Of a stretch of 64,000 nt of DNA, positions 1 to 11,898 are shown one piece after another. The stretch spans positions 173,718 to 237,717 of the forward strand of contig DASVZA010000024.1 of assembly GCA_036391875.1 (NCBI GenBank), read 5' to 3'. Source of the stretch: Parasulfuritortus sp036391875. Lineage in GTDB: Bacteria > Pseudomonadota > Gammaproteobacteria > Burkholderiales > Thiobacillaceae. The notes below the pieces were generated by a model that was given only the letters and a program-made list of their open reading frames with translations, searched no databases and had not been told where the DNA came from. The first letter of the stretch is position 1. Each line of letters begins with the position of its first letter. A program made the translations under genes and the position numbers.

Positions 1-69
1 GAACCAGACAACCAGAGATACCGCCACTGCGATGGCGATAACGAATACGACATGCCTTCCGAAAATCAA
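1..69 (-). CDS. Possible N-terminus of a membrane-anchored protein, cut by window edge
   Basis: On the minus strand a TTG codon at 69-67 follows an AGGGG Shine-Dalgarno about seven bases upstream. It opens a frame beginning MIFGRHVVFVIAIAVAVSLV, which looks like a short cytoplasmic tip followed by a hydrophobic transmembrane segment. An in-frame TAG lies just upstream, so the frame starts here. Only 23 codons are visible and the function is unknown. It lies downstream of grxD on the same strand. An ATG at 53 in another frame gives a less convincing peptide. The call rests on the ribosome-binding site and the hydrophobic run alone. Confidence 0.35.
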   Translation of the reverse strand, partial: MIFGRHVVFVIAIAVAVSLVVWF

Positions 70-141
70 AGCTATCCCCTACGGGTTTGGCGAGCGCGAT
101 GCCGGCCCTTATATCGGGCCGAAACAAATGCAACTTTAGCA

Positions 142-166
142 GACAAGGCAACAGGCGTGCCTTGTC
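142..166 (-). terminator. Hairpin downstream of grxD, possible weak terminator
   Basis: A perfect 9-bp inverted repeat (gacaaggca / tgccttgtc) with a 7-nt loop lies 64 bases past the grxD stop. On the minus strand it is followed by a mixed sequence only moderately rich in T, so it is a weak intrinsic terminator at best. Confidence 0.35.
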
Positions 167-229
167 CGCGGTCAATTCGGCATCTGCCCCTCCCCTCCCC
201 AGGGGAACAGCCGGGGTATTACGGACGAA

Positions 230-541
230 TCAGTTGGCGGCCAGCAGACTCTGCAGTTCGCCCTTCTGGTACATCTCGCGCATGATATCCGCACCGCCGA
301 CGAATTGGCCTCTTATATACAGCTGAGGGAAGGTCGGCCAGTTGGCGTAATCCTTGGCGCCTTGGCCGGCTTCGGGGTCGGTCAGTACGTTGACGTAGGA
401 AAATTCGGAAATGCCGCAGGCCTTCAGGACCTGAACGGCTGTCGCGGAAAAGCCGCATTGCGGGAACTGGGGGGTGCCCTTCATGACCAACACCACCGGG
501 TTGGTCGAGACTTGCTGGTGAATTCGTTCTTTGGCGTCCAT
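230..541 (-). CDS. grxD: Monothiol glutaredoxin, CGFS type (Grx4-like)
   Basis: This 103-residue single-domain protein carries the CGFS active site (residues 29-32) that defines monothiol glutaredoxins binding a labile [2Fe-2S] cluster with glutathione. The WPTFPQLYI segment (68-76) with its cis-proline and the GGAD motif (82-85) form the glutathione site. The family acts in the cytoplasm as an iron-sulfur carrier and in iron homeostasis rather than as a disulfide reductase. Length matches the family. The ATG has an AGGAGAT ribosome-binding site. A good sigma-70 promoter and an IscR-like palindrome lie immediately upstream, which fits control by Fe-S status. The gene is transcribed divergently from the unit beginning near 622. 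Confidence 0.95.
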   Translation of the reverse strand: MDAKERIHQQVSTNPVVLVMKGTPQFPQCGFSATAVQVLKACGISEFSYVNVLTDPEAGQGAKDYANWPTFPQLYIRGQFVGGADIMREMYQKGELQSLLAAN

Positions 542-552
542 GTTGATCTCCT

Positions 553-577
553 ATACCCAATTAAATTACTCGGGAAT
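553..577 (-). promoter_or_regulatory. IscR type-1-like operator in the grxD promoter
   Basis: On the minus strand the 25 bases beginning ATTCCCGAGTAA and ending TTGGGTAT match 21 of 25 positions of the published IscR type-1 consensus (ATASYYGACTR, then WWWYAGTCRRSTAT). The two 12-base halves are 9/12 palindromic. The site overlaps the -10 element and start point of the grxD promoter, as expected for repression by [2Fe-2S]-IscR. No iscR gene is in the window, so the regulator is inferred. Confidence 0.6.
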
Positions 578-603
578 TATACATGCTTGCCTGACACAGG
601 CAA
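576..603 (-). promoter_or_regulatory. Sigma-70 promoter of grxD
   Basis: On the minus strand, TTGCCT (603-598) and a perfect TATAAT (581-576) are separated by 16 bases. The predicted start is near 569, about 28 bases before the grxD ATG at 541. Confidence 0.6.
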
Positions 604-621
604 CATCGGCAAATAACCATG

Positions 622-650
622 TTGACAGTCAAGGATAATATTCATACATT
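622..650 (+). promoter_or_regulatory. Sigma-70 promoter of the 657-833 transcript
   Basis: A perfect -35 TTGACA (622-627) is followed after exactly 17 bases by TACATT (645-650). The predicted start is about 657. It is divergent from the grxD promoter. Confidence 0.5.
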
Positions 651-656
651 ACGATC

Positions 657-833
657 TGAAATATGCGTTATCGGTGTCTGCTCCTGCAGGCGCTCAGTGA
701 GGCGTGTTTCATGTCGTATCCTGCCGAATGCTTGAGCCATCTGGCGTTTTGGCAGGGATTGTTGGTCGCGCGCCGCATTGGCGTGGCTGACATCCTCCTC
801 CTCTCTTCACCCCGGCCATCCGGGGTTTTTTTT
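657..833 (+). ncRNA. Candidate small RNA or attenuated leader
   Basis: A roughly 177-nt unit is bounded by a consensus-like promoter and a strong intrinsic terminator. It contains no convincing ORF: the only long frame runs through the terminator. Pairing can be drawn by eye. A closing helix joins ggtgtc (673-678) to gacatc (789-794). An inner helix joins atcctgcc (718-725) to ggcagggat (751-759), with one bulge. A small hairpin is cgcc (771-774) with ggcg (780-783). The terminator ends 39 bases before the AddB-like start codon, so it could equally be a leader that attenuates that gene. Size and layout would also suit a 6S-type RNA, but I do not recognise its conserved sequence. Confidence 0.4.
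810..833 (+). terminator. Strong rho-independent terminator
   Basis: A 6-bp GC-only stem (ccccgg / ccgggg) with a CCAT loop is followed by eight T residues. It ends 39 bases before the start codon of the AddB-like gene and no complete gene precedes it on this strand, which implies a short transcript upstream. Confidence 0.85.
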
Positions 834-872
834 GCCCGCGCCACCCGCCGAGCGCTGTCTTAGAATGCGTCT

Positions 873-3533
873 ATGGCGCATTCCTTCCAGGCGGCGGCCG
901 CCGCCCTCCTGTCCGACCACGGCGATCGCCTGCCCGACCTTTCAGGGATCACCGTGCTTGTCCCGCATCACCACGTCCGGGCGCCGTTCATCGCTGCTCT
1001 GAAGGCGCAATTGCCGGACCCGGCGGTTTTCCTGCCGCCCCGCTGCGCGACCTTGCCCGATCTGGCCGCCGGCCAGGCCGGACGGTGGGCAGGAGAGCCA
1101 GACAGCCTGCGTCTGGCAGGCCTGTATGGTTTCCTGGCGCGCATCGACTGGCTTGACGAGGCGGCGTTGTGGCCCCAGGCCCAGGCCATGCAGGACCTGC
1201 TGCTGGAAATGGACGATGCCCTGCTGGCGCCGCCGGAGGATTACGCCGGCTTCGCGGCCCAGGTGGAGCAGGCCGTCCGGCGCAAGCTGGCCCTGCCGCT
1301 GGCCATGGAGGCGCGCATGATCTTCGATGTCTGGCGTGCCTATCAACACTCTGGCGAGGGCGGCAGAAAGGCCTATGCCGCCCAGCTTGCAGGCTGGTTG
1401 GCGGGCGCGGCCGGGCCGGTCTACAGCCTCGGCCTGCAAGGCCTCAGCCGGTTGGAAACCCGTTTCCTGGAGCGATGCTGGGAAGGCGTCGGGCTGGCCG
1501 AACTGCCCGTTTCAATCCCGTATCCGGATCGGCGAGATTTGTTGAGCGCGGCCTGGTGCCAGGACGGAGAATCGCTGCCCGCAAGGGCCGCCAGGTTGGC
1601 CGGGGCCGCGCCCGTCAGCCCTCTGGCCGGAACGTGGTCGGTTCTGGCCGCGAGCGACATGGAGATGGAGGCGCAGACCGTGGCTGGCCAGATCCGGGCC
1701 TGGCTGGCCGACGGCGTCCGCGAGATCGCCGTCGTCGCCCTCGATCGGCTGGCCGCCCGCCGGCTGCGGGCCGTGCTGGAGCGGGATGCCATCCTGATGC
1801 AGGACGAAACCGGCTGGACCTTTTCCACGGCCTCGGTCAGCCATGTGCTGGATCGCTGGCTTGCCCTGCTGCAGGACGACTTCTACCACCGCGACCTGCT
1901 CGACCTGTTGAAATCGCCGTTCGTGTTCGGCGACGTCGGCCTCGAGCAGCGGCTCGATGCGATTGCCGGTCTGGAGCGCGTCATCGCACGGCGCGACGCG
2001 GTGAGCGGCCTGCAGCAGTTCGCCGCGCTGGCCCGCGGCGAATCGGCCATGGCCGGGGCGTTGCTGGAACGGGTGGGGCGGGCGGCGAACCGTTTCCGCA
2101 GCGCCAGGCGCCAGTCGTTGTCCGGCTGGCTGGAAACGCTGTTCGCGGTGCTGGATGACCTGGGCGCCAGGGCGCCAATCGAGGCCGACCACGCCGGCCG
2201 GCAGTTGCTGGAACTGCTGAGCCGGCTCGGCCGGGAACTGGCGGCCGAAGGCAGCCGCTTCAGCCTGGCCCAATGGCGTGGCTGGCTGAACCTGCAGCTG
2301 GATCGGGCCATGTTCCAGGAAAATGGTATCGAGAGCCCGATCCGCCTGACCCATCTGGCCGCAGCCCGGCTGCGGGATTTCGAGGCGGTGGTGATCCTGG
2401 GCGCCGATGCCGGCCACCTGCCGCCGCCGGCCGGCCGGGGCGTGTTCAGCGACACGGTCGGCCAGCAACTGGGGCTGCCGGGGCAGCGGCAACGGCAGAT
2501 CGACATGCGGGACGCGCTGATCGACGTCCTGAGCCGAGCCGATCGGGGTCTGCTGAGTTGGCAGGCCTGGCGCGGCAAGGATCCGAATCCGCCCAGTCCG
2601 TGGCTGCTGATGCTGGAAACCCTGCACCAACTGGCCTACGGCCAGGGCTTGCGCCTGGCGTCTGGGCCGGCGGCCGAACCGGTCCCGGTCCCGGCTTCGA
2701 GGCCACCGCTTTTCCCATGCCTGTCGAGGCTGCCCGCACGGCTTTCGGCCAGCGGCTGGCAGAAACTGGTGAGCTGCCCATACCGCTATTTCGCCCACTA
2801 CGACCTGGAGCTGGGCGAGGCGGAGGAGGTCGCCGAGGAAATGGAGAAGTCCGATTACGGCGAGCGGGTGCATGCGATCCTGAAACTGTTCCACACCCGC
2901 TACCCGGTGCTGGCCGATATCGGGCGGGCGTCGCTGCTGGCCGACCTGGAGGCGATCAGTCTGGACGCCTTCCGGTCCGGGGAGGCGAACCATTACCTTG
3001 CCCTGGGCTGGCGCCTGCGTTGGCAGAAACAGGTCCCCGCCTATGTCGACTGGGCCCTGGCCCGCGAGGCCGAGGGCTGGCGCTGGCAGGAGGCGGAACA
3101 GGAATACAGCCGGGAGCTGGCGTTGCCGGACGGTCATGGCCTGACCCTGTACGGCCGACTCGACCGCTTGGACGAGGGCGAGGCTGGCCGTGCCGTGGTC
3201 GACTACAAGGCCCAGTCGATCCAGCGGCTGAAAAGCAGGCTCAAAACGCCGGGCGAGGATGTCCAGTTGGCCTTTTACGGGGCGTTGACCGGGGCCGCCA
3301 GCGCCGGCCTGGTCGCCCTGGATGACGACCGGATCCAGGAAGTCCGGCTCGGCCAGCCGCTGGCCGAGGCGGCGGAGGCCGAGGTCGGCCGCATACGCAG
3401 GACCATGTCGGAAATGGCCAATGGGGCCGCATTGCCGGCCAATGGTGCCCAGGAAACCTGCGCCTGGTGCGAGATGCGGGGCCTATGCCGGAAGGAGCAC
3501 GATTTCGCCGCGCGGGTGCCGGACGCAGGTTGA
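873..3533 (+). CDS. AddB-like PD-(D/E)XK nuclease / inactivated helicase
   Basis: This 886-residue protein has the layout of the AddB/RecB-nuclease group found in double-strand-break repair. A long N-terminal helicase-like region lacks a recognisable Walker A. A C-terminal PD-(D/E)XK nuclease has D764 and the DYK triad at 777-779. Cys635 (in SCPYRYF) together with Cys863, Cys866 and Cys872 matches the four-cysteine [4Fe-4S] staple of AddB nucleases. The expected role is end processing together with a UvrD/RecB-type helicase-nuclease. That partner normally sits directly downstream in betaproteobacteria, but here gltB follows. The ATG at 873 has only a weak ribosome-binding site and lies just after a terminator, so expression may depend on read-through. 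Confidence 0.8.
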   Translation: MAHSFQAAAAALLSDHGDRLPDLSGITVLVPHHHVRAPFIAALKAQLPDPAVFLPPRCATLPDLAAGQAGRWAGEPDSLRLAGLYGFLARIDWLDEAALWPQAQAMQDLLLEMDDALLAPPEDYAGFAAQVEQAVRRKLALPLAMEARMIFDVWRAYQHSGEGGRKAYAAQLAGWLAGAAGPVYSLGLQGLSRLETRFLERCWEGVGLAELPVSIPYPDRRDLLSAAWCQDGESLPARAARLAGAAPVSPLAGTWSVLAASDMEMEAQTVAGQIRAWLADGVREIAVVALDRLAARRLRAVLERDAILMQDETGWTFSTASVSHVLDRWLALLQDDFYHRDLLDLLKSPFVFGDVGLEQRLDAIAGLERVIARRDAVSGLQQFAALARGESAMAGALLERVGRAANRFRSARRQSLSGWLETLFAVLDDLGARAPIEADHAGRQLLELLSRLGRELAAEGSRFSLAQWRGWLNLQLDRAMFQENGIESPIRLTHLAAARLRDFEAVVILGADAGHLPPPAGRGVFSDTVGQQLGLPGQRQRQIDMRDALIDVLSRADRGLLSWQAWRGKDPNPPSPWLLMLETLHQLAYGQGLRLASGPAAEPVPVPASRPPLFPCLSRLPARLSASGWQKLVSCPYRYFAHYDLELGEAEEVAEEMEKSDYGERVHAILKLFHTRYPVLADIGRASLLADLEAISLDAFRSGEANHYLALGWRLRWQKQVPAYVDWALAREAEGWRWQEAEQEYSRELALPDGHGLTLYGRLDRLDEGEAGRAVVDYKAQSIQRLKSRLKTPGEDVQLAFYGALTGAASAGLVALDDDRIQEVRLGQPLAEAAEAEVGRIRRTMSEMANGAALPANGAQETCAWCEMRGLCRKEHDFAARVPDAG

Positions 3534-3568
3534 ATTCCGGCGTCCGCGGCCGGTCTGAATCTGAGTGT

Positions 3569-3598
3569 TTGGAGGAACCTATTGTTTGGGCTTAGAAT
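3569..3598 (+). promoter_or_regulatory. Possible gltBD promoter
   Basis: TTGGAG (3569-3574) and TAGAAT (3593-3598) are separated by 18 bases and lie about 45 bases before the gltB ATG. The -10 matches 5/6; the -35 is weak. Confidence 0.4.
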
Positions 3599-3644
3599 TT
3601 CCGCCCTTTTACCCAGACGTTTGACTGGCGATCAATAAAGAACT

Positions 3645-8099
<4,455 letters not shown>

Positions 8100-8103
8100 C
8101 GAC

Positions 8104-9507
8104 ATGTCCGACGTATTCCAGTTTATAAAAATTGCCCGTCGCGACGGCGCCAAGACCCCGGCCGAAGTCCGCAAGGCCGAGTTCAAGGAAATCTACGCCC
8201 AGATGGACGGCGACCAGGCCAAGGAACAGGCCGACCGCTGCCTGGCCTGCGGCAACCCCTATTGCGAGTGGAAGTGCCCGGTGCACAACTACATCCCGAA
8301 CTGGCTCAAGCTGGTGGAGGAAGGCCGTCTGTTCGAAGCGGCCGAACTCTCGCACCAGACCAACAGCCTGCCCGAGGTCTGCGGCCGGGTCTGTCCCCAG
8401 GACCGGCTGTGCGAAGGGGCCTGCACCCTGAACCAGTGCGACTTCGGTGCCGTCACCATCGGCCAGGTCGAGCGCTACATCTCCGAGACCGCCTTCGCCC
8501 AGGGCTGGCGGCCGGATATGTCCAAGGTGGTCCAGACCGGCAGGAAGGTCGCCATCGTCGGCGCCGGCCCGGCCGGCCTGGCCTGCGCCGACGTGCTGGC
8601 CCGGAATGGCGTCAAGCCGGTGGTGTTCGACCGCTACGAGGAGATCGGCGGCCTGCTCACCTTCGGCATCCCCGAGTTCAAGATGGAAAAGACGGTGATG
8701 ACCCGTCGCCGCGAGATATTCGAAGGCATGGGCGTCGAGTTCCGCCTCAACACCGAGGTCGGCAAGGATGTCGCCTTCGCCGATCTGGTCAAGGATTACG
8801 ATGCCGTCTTCCTCGGCATGGGCACCTACACCTACATGCAGGCCGGCATCCCCGGCGAGGAACTGCCCGGCGTGATGCCGGCCCTGCCGTACCTGATCTC
8901 GAACGTGAAGCACTGCATGGATCTCAAGCAGGACGAGTTCATCGACATGAAGGGCCTCAAGGTCGTGGTACTGGGCGGCGGCGACACCGCCATGGACTGC
9001 AACCGCACCTCCATCCGCCAGGGAGCCGCCTCGGTCACCTGCGCCTACCGCCGCGACGAGGCCAACATGCCCGGCTCCAAGCGGGAAGTCGCCAACGCCA
9101 AGGAAGAAGGCGTGCAGTTCCTCTGGAACCGGCAACCGGTCGAGGTCGTCGGCAACGGCAAGGTGGAAGGTATCAAGCTGGTCACCACCACGCTCGGCGA
9201 ACCCGATGCCCGCGGCCGCCGCTCGCCGGTGGTGGTCGAAGGCTCCGAGGAGATCGTGCCCTGCGACCGCGTCCTGGTCGCCTTCGGCTTCCGGCCCAAT
9301 CCGCAGCCCTGGTTCGCCGACTTCGGCATCGCCACCGACCCGAGCGGCCGGGTGATCGCCAAAGGCAACCAGCATGCCTACCAGACCGCCAATCCCAAGA
9401 TCTTCGCCGGCGGCGACATGGTGCGCGGCTCCGACCTGGTGGTCACTGCGGTCTGGGAGGGCCGCGAAGCCGCCAAGGGCATACTCGGCTACCTCGATCT
9501 CGATTAG
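8104..9507 (+). CDS. gltD: Glutamate synthase (NADPH), small subunit
   Basis: The 467-residue flavoprotein subunit passes electrons from NADPH via FAD and [4Fe-4S] clusters to GltB. The N-terminal cysteines are C46, C49, C54 and C58 in CLACGNPYCEWKC, with a second set in VCGRVCPQDRLCEGAC. A dinucleotide fold (VAIVGAGPAG, about residue 150) binds FAD, and a second (VVVLGGGDTAMDC, about 280) binds NADPH. It starts four bases after gltB, so the two form one operon with matched expression. Confidence 0.98.
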   Translation: MSDVFQFIKIARRDGAKTPAEVRKAEFKEIYAQMDGDQAKEQADRCLACGNPYCEWKCPVHNYIPNWLKLVEEGRLFEAAELSHQTNSLPEVCGRVCPQDRLCEGACTLNQCDFGAVTIGQVERYISETAFAQGWRPDMSKVVQTGRKVAIVGAGPAGLACADVLARNGVKPVVFDRYEEIGGLLTFGIPEFKMEKTVMTRRREIFEGMGVEFRLNTEVGKDVAFADLVKDYDAVFLGMGTYTYMQAGIPGEELPGVMPALPYLISNVKHCMDLKQDEFIDMKGLKVVVLGGGDTAMDCNRTSIRQGAASVTCAYRRDEANMPGSKREVANAKEEGVQFLWNRQPVEVVGNGKVEGIKLVTTTLGEPDARGRRSPVVVEGSEEIVPCDRVLVAFGFRPNPQPWFADFGIATDPSGRVIAKGNQHAYQTANPKIFAGGDMVRGSDLVVTAVWEGREAAKGILGYLDLD

Positions 9508-9527
9508 CCGTCAGAGGAGGGGAAGCG

Positions 9528-10094
9528 ATGATCCGAAAGGCGCCGCTGATCCTCCTCCTGCTCTCCTCGCCTGCGTTGGCCACCGTCGAGGTGGCCAACG
9601 TCGCATTCGGCGACCACGTCACGGTCGCCGGCCAGCAGCTGACCCTCAACGGCGCCGGCTTGCGTACCCGCTTCATCTTCAATGTCTACACCATCGGCCT
9701 GTACCTGCCGGTAAAGACCTCGTCCGCCGCCGTTGCCCTGGCCGAGCCGGGAGCCAAGCGCATCCGCTTCGTCATGCAGCATACGGTCACCGCCGGCGAG
9801 TTGGTCGATGCCTTCGATGCCGCGCTGCGCGCCAACAACAGTGAAGCCGCGCTGCAGGCCATCGGCGGCAGGCTAGACCGGTTCAAGAAACTGCTGACCG
9901 GTCAGGGAGGGGCGAGGAAAGGCAGCGAATACCTGCTCGACTATGTGCCCGGCGTGGGCACGCATCTGACGATCGACGGTGTGGTGCAGGATGCGCCGAT
10001 TCCCGGTGCGGATTTGTTCGAGGCGCTGATGCGCGCCTGGCTGGGGCCAAGGCCGGTGCAGGAAAATCTCAAGGAGGCGCTGCTCGGGAAGTAG
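9528..10094 (+). CDS. Secreted chalcone-isomerase-fold protein
   Basis: This 188-residue protein begins with a signal peptide (hydrophobic core about 6-18, ending SPALA). The mature part has the GAGLRTRFIFNVYTIGLYL pattern of the bacterial chalcone isomerase-like family. Members share the fold of plant chalcone isomerase but are usually predicted to bind fatty acids or other small ligands in the periplasm rather than to act in flavonoid synthesis. GGAGGGG lies a good distance before the ATG. It follows gltD by 20 bases, so it may be the third gene of that operon, though no functional link is known. Confidence 0.8.
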   Translation: MIRKAPLILLLLSSPALATVEVANVAFGDHVTVAGQQLTLNGAGLRTRFIFNVYTIGLYLPVKTSSAAVALAEPGAKRIRFVMQHTVTAGELVDAFDAALRANNSEAALQAIGGRLDRFKKLLTGQGGARKGSEYLLDYVPGVGTHLTIDGVVQDAPIPGADLFEALMRAWLGPRPVQENLKEALLGK

Positions 10095-10146
10095 GGCGGG
10101 GCCACTCCGGACCCGCTTTGGTCGCCGCCGTCCGGCAGTCTGATCT

Positions 10147-11181
10147 TCAGGCCGTCCGGGCGGACGATGCGCTGGTCGTTGAGCGGCGGCCGGATCGCTT
10201 CAGGGAAATCGCGAGAACCGCCAGCCCCGGGGCGAACAGCAGATCCGAACTCGGCAGCGGCACGGGGCTGACCGAGGAGGCGAACGGATTCCAGCCGATG
10301 GATTCCAGCATGGTGTATTCCGGCGAACTCGCCGTATAAAGCTCCATCGGCCCCTTGCATGCGAAAGCGTCCTGGATCAGCTGGTTGCTGCCGGTGGCGA
10401 AACAATTCTGGCCGAAATCGCCGAAGTCGCCGTTTGGGCTCTGGTTGAAGGCGACGATGGACGTTCGTCCGCCGTCGATGGAGTAATACGAGCTTGCACC
10501 GGAACTCGTCGTGAAGCTCGGGGTGCCCGGTGCCTGGTAGCGGTACAGGTCAAGGGGGCCGAACTTGCTGGCGAAGAAGGCGTTGCCGTAATAAACGCCG
10601 TTCAGCGTCGAACCGGCGCCGCCGCCGCCCAGTACCTCGTCCAGCTCGTGTTCCAGGCCGCCGATGAGGTCGTACTGCGTGTTTCCGGTCGACTGGCCGA
10701 AGGAGAACGGCTGGCTGCTGTTGATGTTGATCGATGGCGCGGGGGTCGCGGGGGTGCCGAGTCCGAGCATGCCGTAAAGCCCGCTGGCTACGGCGATGTC
10801 TCGGCTGCCGTTGGCATCGTTGCCCTGCCCCAGGTTGCCAAGCGCGGTCGCCAGCACCGTGTTCCGGGGATTGTTGTTGGCGATGTTCCGGAGGGCGTTT
10901 ACGTAGCTGCCGTAAGAAACGTCGTAGTAATACTGGGTCGTGCTGAGCAGATTGCCGGCACTGGCCGCCTTGTAAGAAAAGTTGACGCTGATCGTGGTCG
11001 GGTTGCTGTACAGACTGTTGAGCGTGCCGATGGCCGAATTGATCGAGTTCTCGATTAGCAGCGCATTGGCGTTGCCGGTGATGGACGAATCGAAATTCGG
11101 CGTGATGAGCAAAGCATGTGCCGGCGAGGTGGCCAGCATGAAGCCGGCAAACTGGATTGCGGTACGGAATGTCGATTGCAT
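10147..11181 (-). CDS. Secreted HELDEVLG protein with VPLP-type PEP-CTERM signal
   Basis: This 344-residue exported protein has a signal peptide ending near SPAHA. HELDEVLG (178-185) resembles the H-E-x-x-E signature of a PEP-CTERM-associated metalloprotease-like family. The C-terminal sorting signal begins VPLPSSD at about 307, followed by a hydrophobic helix and the basic cluster KRSGRR. Such signals are recognised by exosortase for surface or extracellular-matrix anchoring. The basic tail here is unusually long (17 residues past the helix). The middle is rich in Ser, Gly, Asn and Tyr, as expected for a surface protein. A GGGGGA ribosome-binding site precedes the ATG. Peptidase activity is an inference from the motif only. 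Confidence 0.75.
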   Translation of the reverse strand: MQSTFRTAIQFAGFMLATSPAHALLITPNFDSSITGNANALLIENSINSAIGTLNSLYSNPTTISVNFSYKAASAGNLLSTTQYYYDVSYGSYVNALRNIANNNPRNTVLATALGNLGQGNDANGSRDIAVASGLYGMLGLGTPATPAPSININSSQPFSFGQSTGNTQYDLIGGLEHELDEVLGGGGAGSTLNGVYYGNAFFASKFGPLDLYRYQAPGTPSFTTSSGASSYYSIDGGRTSIVAFNQSPNGDFGDFGQNCFATGSNQLIQDAFACKGPMELYTASSPEYTMLESIGWNPFASSVSPVPLPSSDLLFAPGLAVLAISLKRSGRRSTTSASSARTA

Positions 11182-11233
11182 GGTTTTTCCCCCAGGATTA
11201 TCAGGCCGAATTCAGGCAGTAGGTTGTGTATTG

Positions 11234-11271
11234 CATGTTCGCCGCGCAGCAGGCGACGAATGGCGAACATG
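11234..11271. repeat. 10-bp inverted repeat upstream of the PEP-CTERM gene
   Basis: Perfect arms catgttcgcc and ggcgaacatg flank an 18-base centre in the otherwise featureless 261-base gap (11182-11442). No T-tract follows on either strand, so it is not a typical terminator. It lies 53 bases upstream of the minus-strand start codon at 11181 and could be an operator or mRNA hairpin. Confidence 0.5.
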
Positions 11272-11442
11272 GTTGTCTTGTGCGGCTGTGATTGGAGCAG
11301 TGTGGCTTGAGGCCATGCAATGACCCGTTCGGGTCAATGATGTGTCCGATCGAATGCCATCGCGTCAGGCGAGCTTCCGGGCTTCCGGGAAACGGCCACG
11401 GTTGGCGGATCCTGGCCGGCGGCTGGATTGGCTCGGCACGGA

Positions 11443-11898
11443 TCAGCCAGGTTTTCCGGCGATTGCCGGGAGCCGCTTCGCAAGCCAGTCCAGGGTGGCA
11501 TCCAGATTCGCTGCCGCACGGGCAGTCAGCCCTTCGCCCAATTCGAACTGATAACCCCGTATTGCCAATAAGTGGGCATCGGGCGGTCGGCCGTACAGCG
11601 TGAGGTAGCCGTGCAGTACCGCCGCCGGAGAGAGGACGTGGCTGCTGTAGCTGGTGTCTTCCTCAGGTCTGACGGGGCTGAAGTCGTATGGTTCGGGCCC
11701 GCCGACGCTGGCGTCGGCGAAGATCACGGCCTGCCGCCCTTGCAGGTCGTAAGCGTATTCGATCTGGAGCTGGAAATCGGTGAGCAGTTCGACGTTCGGC
11801 AGGTCGAGCGCCTCCAGACGCTCGATCAGCAGCGGACCGAGCGCGTCGTCGCCCCGGCTGGGGTTGCCGATGCCGATGATCAGGATGGGCTTCAGCAT
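11443..11898 (-). CDS. hoxW: [NiFe] hydrogenase maturation protease
   Basis: This endopeptidase of about 151 residues removes the C-terminal extension of the hydrogenase large subunit after nickel insertion. The family motif IIGIGNPSRGDDALGP sits at the N-terminus, with acidic residues that bind nickel during the check. I chose the ATG at 11898 (MLKPILIIG), where the family fold begins. It overlaps the hoxH stop by seven bases; an in-frame ATG at 11916 would add six residues. Position and strand make HoxH the evident substrate. Confidence 0.88.
   Translation of the reverse strand: MLKPILIIGIGNPSRGDDALGPLLIERLEALDLPNVELLTDFQLQIEYAYDLQGRQAVIFADASVGGPEPYDFSPVRPEEDTSYSSHVLSPAAVLHGYLTLYGRPPDAHLLAIRGYQFELGEGLTARAAANLDATLDWLAKRLPAIAGKPG

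Noticed and set aside
657..833. Assignment of the candidate RNA as 6S RNA
   Set aside because: Length and a closed outer helix would fit, but I could not recognise the conserved bubble sequences, so only a generic small-RNA call is made.
663..863. 66-codon plus-strand ORF upstream of the AddB-like gene
   Set aside because: It runs through a strong terminator stem and T8 tract, has no ribosome-binding site and no recognisable features. The region is better read as untranslated RNA.
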